In this document: positions 59,401 through 64,000 of the stretch, one piece after another
Numbering within the stretch: the stretch's first letter is position 1
Layout: the number at the start of each line of letters is the position of its first letter
NCBI GenBank assembly: GCA_902552985.1
Contig: CACDII010000003.1
Coordinates: 62,001-126,000, forward strand
Origin: an uncultured Pelagibacteraceae bacterium
GTDB lineage: Bacteria; Pseudomonadota; Alphaproteobacteria; Pelagibacterales; Pelagibacteraceae
Length of the DNA stretch: 64,000 nt
Direction of reading: 5' to 3'
Notes under the pieces: model-generated
What the model was told of the DNA's origin: nothing
The model's database searches: none
The model's input: the letters and a program-made list of their open reading frames with translations, nothing else
Program-made: the position numbers and the translations under genes

Positions 59401-59735
59401 GTCCATTAATTTTATCATTAGTATGTTTAGTCTCCGTTGGTATATCTGGTAATCTTTTAGGTATTGTTAAAAATAATAAAATTTTTTTATATATATCTAT
59501 AATTCCGTGTATTTACATATTTGTTTATGGGATATACCTAACATTTGGCCCTGTTGACTTATACGAAGATGGAACTACAAATTTTTTTTTAAAAAATCCT
59601 GAAGAAAAAGAGTTACCAACTTTATTTATTATATTAAAACTTTACCAATATATATTAATTGTTATAGGAGCAATCTTTAGCTATTTATATTTTAGATATT
59701 TAAAAAATTTAAATAATAAATCAGACAGTATTTAA
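59397..59735 (+). CDS. Hypothetical membrane protein (about 3 TM)
   Basis: Hydrophobic 112-aa ORF overlapping mtnA stop (ATGA); no family recognised. Confidence 0.7.
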   Translation: MSPLILSLVCLVSVGISGNLLGIVKNNKIFLYISIIPCIYIFVYGIYLTFGPVDLYEDGTTNFFLKNPEEKELPTLFIILKLYQYILIVIGAIFSYLYFRYLKNLNNKSDSI

Positions 59736-60656
59736 TTTTTTTCCAGATAATAAATAATCTGATATTTGATTAGCAACCATTTCGGCAACCACAATAGATG
59801 CTTCCTTTGTTGAAGCTGCGATATGAGGCGTAAGTATGACTTTTGGATTATTAAATAAAACATTTTCTTTAGCTGGTTCTTTTGAAAAAACATCAACGGC
59901 AGCACCAGCAATTAAATTTTCATTCAGAGCTTCATTTAAATCTTTTTCATCAACTATATTTCCTCTAGCAGCATTAATTACATATGAGGTTGGTTTCATT
60001 TTTTTGAAATGTTCTTTTGTAAGCATAGGTTTTCCATCTGCAGCAGCCTTACAATGAAAGCTAATAATGTCACTTTTGGTTATTAAATCATCGAAATTAG
60101 TATTTTCTACATGAGGGTAGTCTTTTTTTCTAGACTCTAAAGATTTTGAGTTTACTAATATTTTCATATCAAAACCTTTAACAAGGTTACTTAATCTTAC
60201 TCCAACATTTCCAAATCCAATTATCCCTAAGGTTTTTTTTGAAAGTTCAGTACCCTTAATATTTTTTTTCTCCCATTGACCTTTATGAGTAGTTTCATTT
60301 GCAAATGGTGTTCTTCTAAGTACAGACATTATTAGTGCAAATGCATGTTCGGCTGTTGCGTTTGCGTTTCCACCAGGTGTGTTCATAACAATCATATTTT
60401 TTGCTTTAGCCGTTGGAACATCGATATTATCAACTCCAGCGCCAGCTCTTCCTATTACTTTTAAATTTTTTGCAGCTTCGATTATTTTTTTTGTTACTTT
60501 TGTAGCTGATCTAACTACCATTCCATCATATTCAGGAATAATTTTAATGATTTCATCTTCAGATAAACCTGTTTTAACATCTACAGTAATATTATTTTTT
60601 TCAAATATTTTTTGAGCTACATTGCTCATTGAGTCTGAAATTAAAACTTTAGGCAT
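59721..60656 (-). CDS. serA: D-3-phosphoglycerate dehydrogenase, short form
   Basis: VVRSATKVTKKIIEAAKNLKVIGRAGAGVDNIDV, TLGIIGFGNVGVRL, VINAARGNIVDEKDLNEAL; no C-terminal ACT domain. Confidence 0.92.
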   Translation of the reverse strand: MPKVLISDSMSNVAQKIFEKNNITVDVKTGLSEDEIIKIIPEYDGMVVRSATKVTKKIIEAAKNLKVIGRAGAGVDNIDVPTAKAKNMIVMNTPGGNANATAEHAFALIMSVLRRTPFANETTHKGQWEKKNIKGTELSKKTLGIIGFGNVGVRLSNLVKGFDMKILVNSKSLESRKKDYPHVENTNFDDLITKSDIISFHCKAAADGKPMLTKEHFKKMKPTSYVINAARGNIVDEKDLNEALNENLIAGAAVDVFSKEPAKENVLFNNPKVILTPHIAASTKEASIVVAEMVANQISDYLLSGKKLNTV

Positions 60657-61803
60657 TATTTTTAATTGAGTGATAAGCCCAATCTATCCAAGGTAGCAGT
60701 GCCTTTATATCACTATTTTGCACAGTAGATCCTCCCCAAATTCTTATACTTGGCGGAGCTTTAGGGTAACCGTTAATATCATTTGCAACACCTTCTTTTT
60801 CTAGAATTGAAAATAATTTTTTTAACAATCCTCTTTGATCCTCTTCATTATGTTTAGCGAACCACTCATCTTTAACTAAGATTGTAATACTTGTTGATGA
60901 TCTTAATTTTTTATCAGCACACATGAATTTGAAATTTTCGCTTTTAGATATCCAATCTTCACAAATTTTAAGATTTTCATTAGAAATTTTTATCAGTCCC
61001 TTTGTACCGCCTACAGACTCAACCCACTTTAAAGCATCAAGAGCATCTTCAACACATATCATTGAAGGTGTATTTATTATTCCACCTTCAAATATTGCTT
61101 TAATTAGTTTTTTTTTATTCGCTAGTCTAAATAGTTTTGGAACAGGCCAGGGTGGAACGTAAGTTTCAAGTCTTTCTACAGCACGTGGAGATAAAGCCAC
61201 CATTCCATGCGCTGCTTCAGCACCTAAAACTTTTTGCCAAGACCAAGTGATAACGTCTAATTTTTTACAATCTATGTCCATCGCAAAAATTCCTGACGTG
61301 GCATCACATATTGTTAAACCTTCTCTATCATCTGGAATCCAGTCACCATTTGGAATTCTTACACCGGCAGTTGTGCCATTCCATGTAAATACTACATCAT
61401 TTTTAAAATTTACTTTAGTAAGATCAGGTAGCGTTCCATAATCAGTTACATGGCTATTTACATCCTTCAATTTAAATTGGTCTACAATATCTATAACCCA
61501 GTCTTTACCAAAATTTTCCCACGCAAGCACATCAACACCTCTTTGCCCTAATAGAGACCACATTGCAGCTTCTAAAGCACCTGTATTAGATCCTGTCATT
61601 ACTCCAACTAAATATTCATCAGGTAAATTTAAAATTTTTTTTGATTTAACAATTGCTTCATTTAATCTTTCTTTACAAACTTTATGTCTATGCGATCTTC
61701 CAATTGGAGAGTCTTTTAAAACATCAATAGTCCAACCAGGACGTTTTGAACATGGACCACTTGAAAAATTTGGATTCTGAGGTTTTTGGCTAGGTTTATC
61801 CAT
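60649..61803 (-). CDS. serC: Phosphoserine aminotransferase
   Basis: NFSSGPCSKRPGW, GVMTGSNTGALEAAMW, CDATSGIFAMDIDCKKLDVITWSWQKVLG. Confidence 0.95.
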   Translation of the reverse strand: MDKPSQKPQNPNFSSGPCSKRPGWTIDVLKDSPIGRSHRHKVCKERLNEAIVKSKKILNLPDEYLVGVMTGSNTGALEAAMWSLLGQRGVDVLAWENFGKDWVIDIVDQFKLKDVNSHVTDYGTLPDLTKVNFKNDVVFTWNGTTAGVRIPNGDWIPDDREGLTICDATSGIFAMDIDCKKLDVITWSWQKVLGAEAAHGMVALSPRAVERLETYVPPWPVPKLFRLANKKKLIKAIFEGGIINTPSMICVEDALDALKWVESVGGTKGLIKISNENLKICEDWISKSENFKFMCADKKLRSSTSITILVKDEWFAKHNEEDQRGLLKKLFSILEKEGVANDINGYPKAPPSIRIWGGSTVQNSDIKALLPWIDWAYHSIKNNA

Positions 61804-61899
61804 AAAATAAATTTAGATATATTGTTTTTTTAAAATATGTCACTATTTTTTTTATATATATTTTTTAGCAATAAATAATGAATAATTGACGCGGTAATT

Positions 61900-63102
61900 T
61901 TATTCAAAATCGTACGCAACTAAACCATCCAAAGGTTTGGGGTCAAACCAAGTTGATTTAGGGGGCATATTTAATTTTTTATCTGCAAAACTAATTACAT
62001 TTTCCATTTGAGTGGCAAATAATGCAAAACCAACTTTCGCTTCGCCAGAATCTACTTTTTTTTCTATACCTTCCAATCCATGGAAACCTGCTAAAAAATC
62101 AATTCTATTATCATATCTTGGATCTCCAATTCCTAAGGTTGGTTCTAATAAATAATAGTGCAATAAATTTATGTCTAAATTAATAATATGAAATAAATTT
62201 TGGTGTGGTTTCTCCTTAAGCTCCAAAGAATACCATTGTTTTTCTAAATACATTCCAAATATCTGAGATTTTTCTGGTTTATAAGAAGAGCTTTGCTTTT
62301 CTACTTTAAATTTTTTTTTAACTTCCTTGATAAAATCAGAAGGTGAATACCCATACAAATCTTTTATAAGTCTATTATAATCAAGTATTCTTGCTTGACT
62401 TGTTGGAAAAATTGCTATCATAAAATAATTATATAATTCACTTCCAGTATGATCATGGTTTTTATGTTGTTTAAATTTTGAAAGTTTTAATAATGCGTCC
62501 ATTCTATGATGTCCATCTGCAATATAAATTCTATTTATAGAATTAAATAAATCAGATATTTTTAAAACTTTATTTTCTTCATCAACAACCCACATCTCAT
62601 GCTTACTTTGGTCCATACCATTAAATGAGTATTCAGGAGAATTAGCTAATTCTTTTTCAATTAAATCATTGAGTTGTTTATTATCAGGATAAACAGCATA
62701 TATAGGACCTATTTGTGCGTTTAAATTATCCATCTGTTTCATTCTTTTTTGAGATCTTTCAAAAAAAATTTCTTCATGACCTCGTATATGTAAATTATCG
62801 TAAGCAGATAATTTTGCAGTACCAACTATGCCTACTTGCGAATGTTCACCTGTTGATATTTTATAAATATAAAATGAATTCTTTTTATCTTTTGTTAAGA
62901 TTGATTTTTTTTTCATTAATTCAAATTGCTCTTTAGACTTAGAATTATCTTTTTCAGCAAAAACGTTTAAATAACTCCAAGAATTATTTTTTTTATGATC
63001 TTTTATAGAGTCTTTTGATAAATGATCAGTGCTAGAAACGGCAACTGTCGAAGCGTTTTCTTTTGTTGGCCTTAAGGCTTTAAATGGATTTATAAAATAC
63101 AT
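61900..63102 (-). CDS. DUF1015 family protein
   Basis: FKALRPTKENA, YPDNKQLNDLIEKEL, IYIADGHHRMDALLKL, HYYLLEPTLGI motifs of DUF1015. Confidence 0.9.
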   Translation of the reverse strand: MYFINPFKALRPTKENASTVAVSSTDHLSKDSIKDHKKNNSWSYLNVFAEKDNSKSKEQFELMKKKSILTKDKKNSFYIYKISTGEHSQVGIVGTAKLSAYDNLHIRGHEEIFFERSQKRMKQMDNLNAQIGPIYAVYPDNKQLNDLIEKELANSPEYSFNGMDQSKHEMWVVDEENKVLKISDLFNSINRIYIADGHHRMDALLKLSKFKQHKNHDHTGSELYNYFMIAIFPTSQARILDYNRLIKDLYGYSPSDFIKEVKKKFKVEKQSSSYKPEKSQIFGMYLEKQWYSLELKEKPHQNLFHIINLDINLLHYYLLEPTLGIGDPRYDNRIDFLAGFHGLEGIEKKVDSGEAKVGFALFATQMENVISFADKKLNMPPKSTWFDPKPLDGLVAYDFE

Positions 63103-63178
63103 ACAGTTATTTAATTGATCATATAAATTAGAGCAAATCTATTTTTTAGATATAATTATTAAATATTTAATTATTTTT

Positions 63179-64000
63179 TTAAGCGATTTTTGGCAGTTTT
63201 TCTAAAGCTTTATTAACCCCAGCTTCATCATAACTGTCATCTGAAAGTTTATTGTCAAAGTAATCACCGTAAGCTTGCATATCAAAATGACCATGGCCGC
63301 ATAAATTAAATAAAATAGTTTTCTTCTGGCCATTTTTTTTACATTCAATAGCAGCATCTATCGCCCCTTTAACAGCATGAGTTGCTTCCGGCGCAGGGAC
63401 AATACCTTCTGTTTTTGCAAATTTTACACCAGCCTCGAAACATTCTTTTTGTCCAAATGCTTTTGCTTCGATTGCACCAAGATCTACTAAATGACTAAAC
63501 ATTGGAGCCATTCCATGATATCTCAAACCACCAGAATGAGTTGACGGTGGCATAAAAGATGATCCCAAAGTGTGCATTTTTACCAACGGAGTGAAGTTAC
63601 CTGTGTCTCCAAAATCATATGCAAACTTTCCCTTAGTTAAAGATGGACACGATTTAGGTTCACATCCTATAACTTTTATATCTTTACCTTCTCGAAATTT
63701 TTTTCCTAAAAAGGGAAATGCTAGTCCTGAAAAATTACTTCCTCCACCAGTACATCCAACCAAAATATCAGGATAGTCATTTGCCATTTCCATTTGCAAT
63801 ATGGCTTCATTACCTACAATTGTTTGATGCATTAAAACATGATTTAAAACACTTCCTAAAGAATATTTTGTTTTTGGATCCTGAACTGCCATTTCAACAG
63901 CTTCAGAAATAGCTATTCCTAAGCTACCAGTATTATTTGGATCTTTTTCTAGAATTGCTTTACCTGTTTTTGTTCTATTTGATGGACTTGGAAAACAATT
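63179..64000 (-). CDS. TrpB-like PLP enzyme (TrpB2 type), partial at window edge
   Basis: Frame stays open past the track start to the edge (NCFPSPSNRTKTGKAILEKDPNNTGSLGIAISEAVEMAVQDP...); GCTGGGSNFSGLAFPF, GLRYHGMAPMFSHLVDLG. Confidence 0.92.
   Translation of the reverse strand, partial: NCFPSPSNRTKTGKAILEKDPNNTGSLGIAISEAVEMAVQDPKTKYSLGSVLNHVLMHQTIVGNEAILQMEMANDYPDILVGCTGGGSNFSGLAFPFLGKKFREGKDIKVIGCEPKSCPSLTKGKFAYDFGDTGNFTPLVKMHTLGSSFMPPSTHSGGLRYHGMAPMFSHLVDLGAIEAKAFGQKECFEAGVKFAKTEGIVPAPEATHAVKGAIDAAIECKKNGQKKTILFNLCGHGHFDMQAYGDYFDNKLSDDSYDEAGVNKALEKLPKIA

Noticed and set aside
1-64000. CRISPR arrays, transposases, prophage structural genes, rRNA operons
   Set aside because: No such repeats or protein motifs were seen on reading the window and the ORF track.

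Overview
The window is about 64 kb of very AT-rich, gene-dense bacterial chromosome. Gene content, gene order and compaction suggest a SAR11/Pelagibacterales-type alphaproteobacterium; this is inference, no search was run. Most of it is core genome: MMPL exporter, dnaB, rplI-rpsR-rpsF, fabD-fabG-acpP-gmk, the ksgA-pdxA-surA-lptD-lptG-lptF block, pepA, ndk, purMN, hda, aspS, accBC-aroQ, thiSG, RNase E/G, PBP1A, prfB (with an intact +1 programmed frameshift), tyrS, anmK, iscR-suf operon, glnA. From about 47 to 57 kb there is an accessory region. It begins at a tRNA-Met(CAT) whose 3' 50 bp is perfectly duplicated 1,349 bp downstream. Between the copies lie three small exported or membrane-anchored ORFs and no integrase. 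A split dTDP-rhamnose/glycosyltransferase cluster with an embedded GMP reductase follows. The right end returns to core metabolism (apt, mtnP-mtnA, serA-serC-DUF1015-trpB2). The most interesting signals are the tRNA-bounded mini-island and its repeats, a stand-alone NrdJ C-terminal-like protein without a catalytic domain, an uncharacterised 65-aa ORF translationally coupled to the suf operon, DUF1015 with a DGHHR motif beside serC/serA, an IscR-type operator upstream of iscR-suf, four successive 11-nt gene overlaps, and 3' overlap or abutment at all twelve convergent gene pairs.
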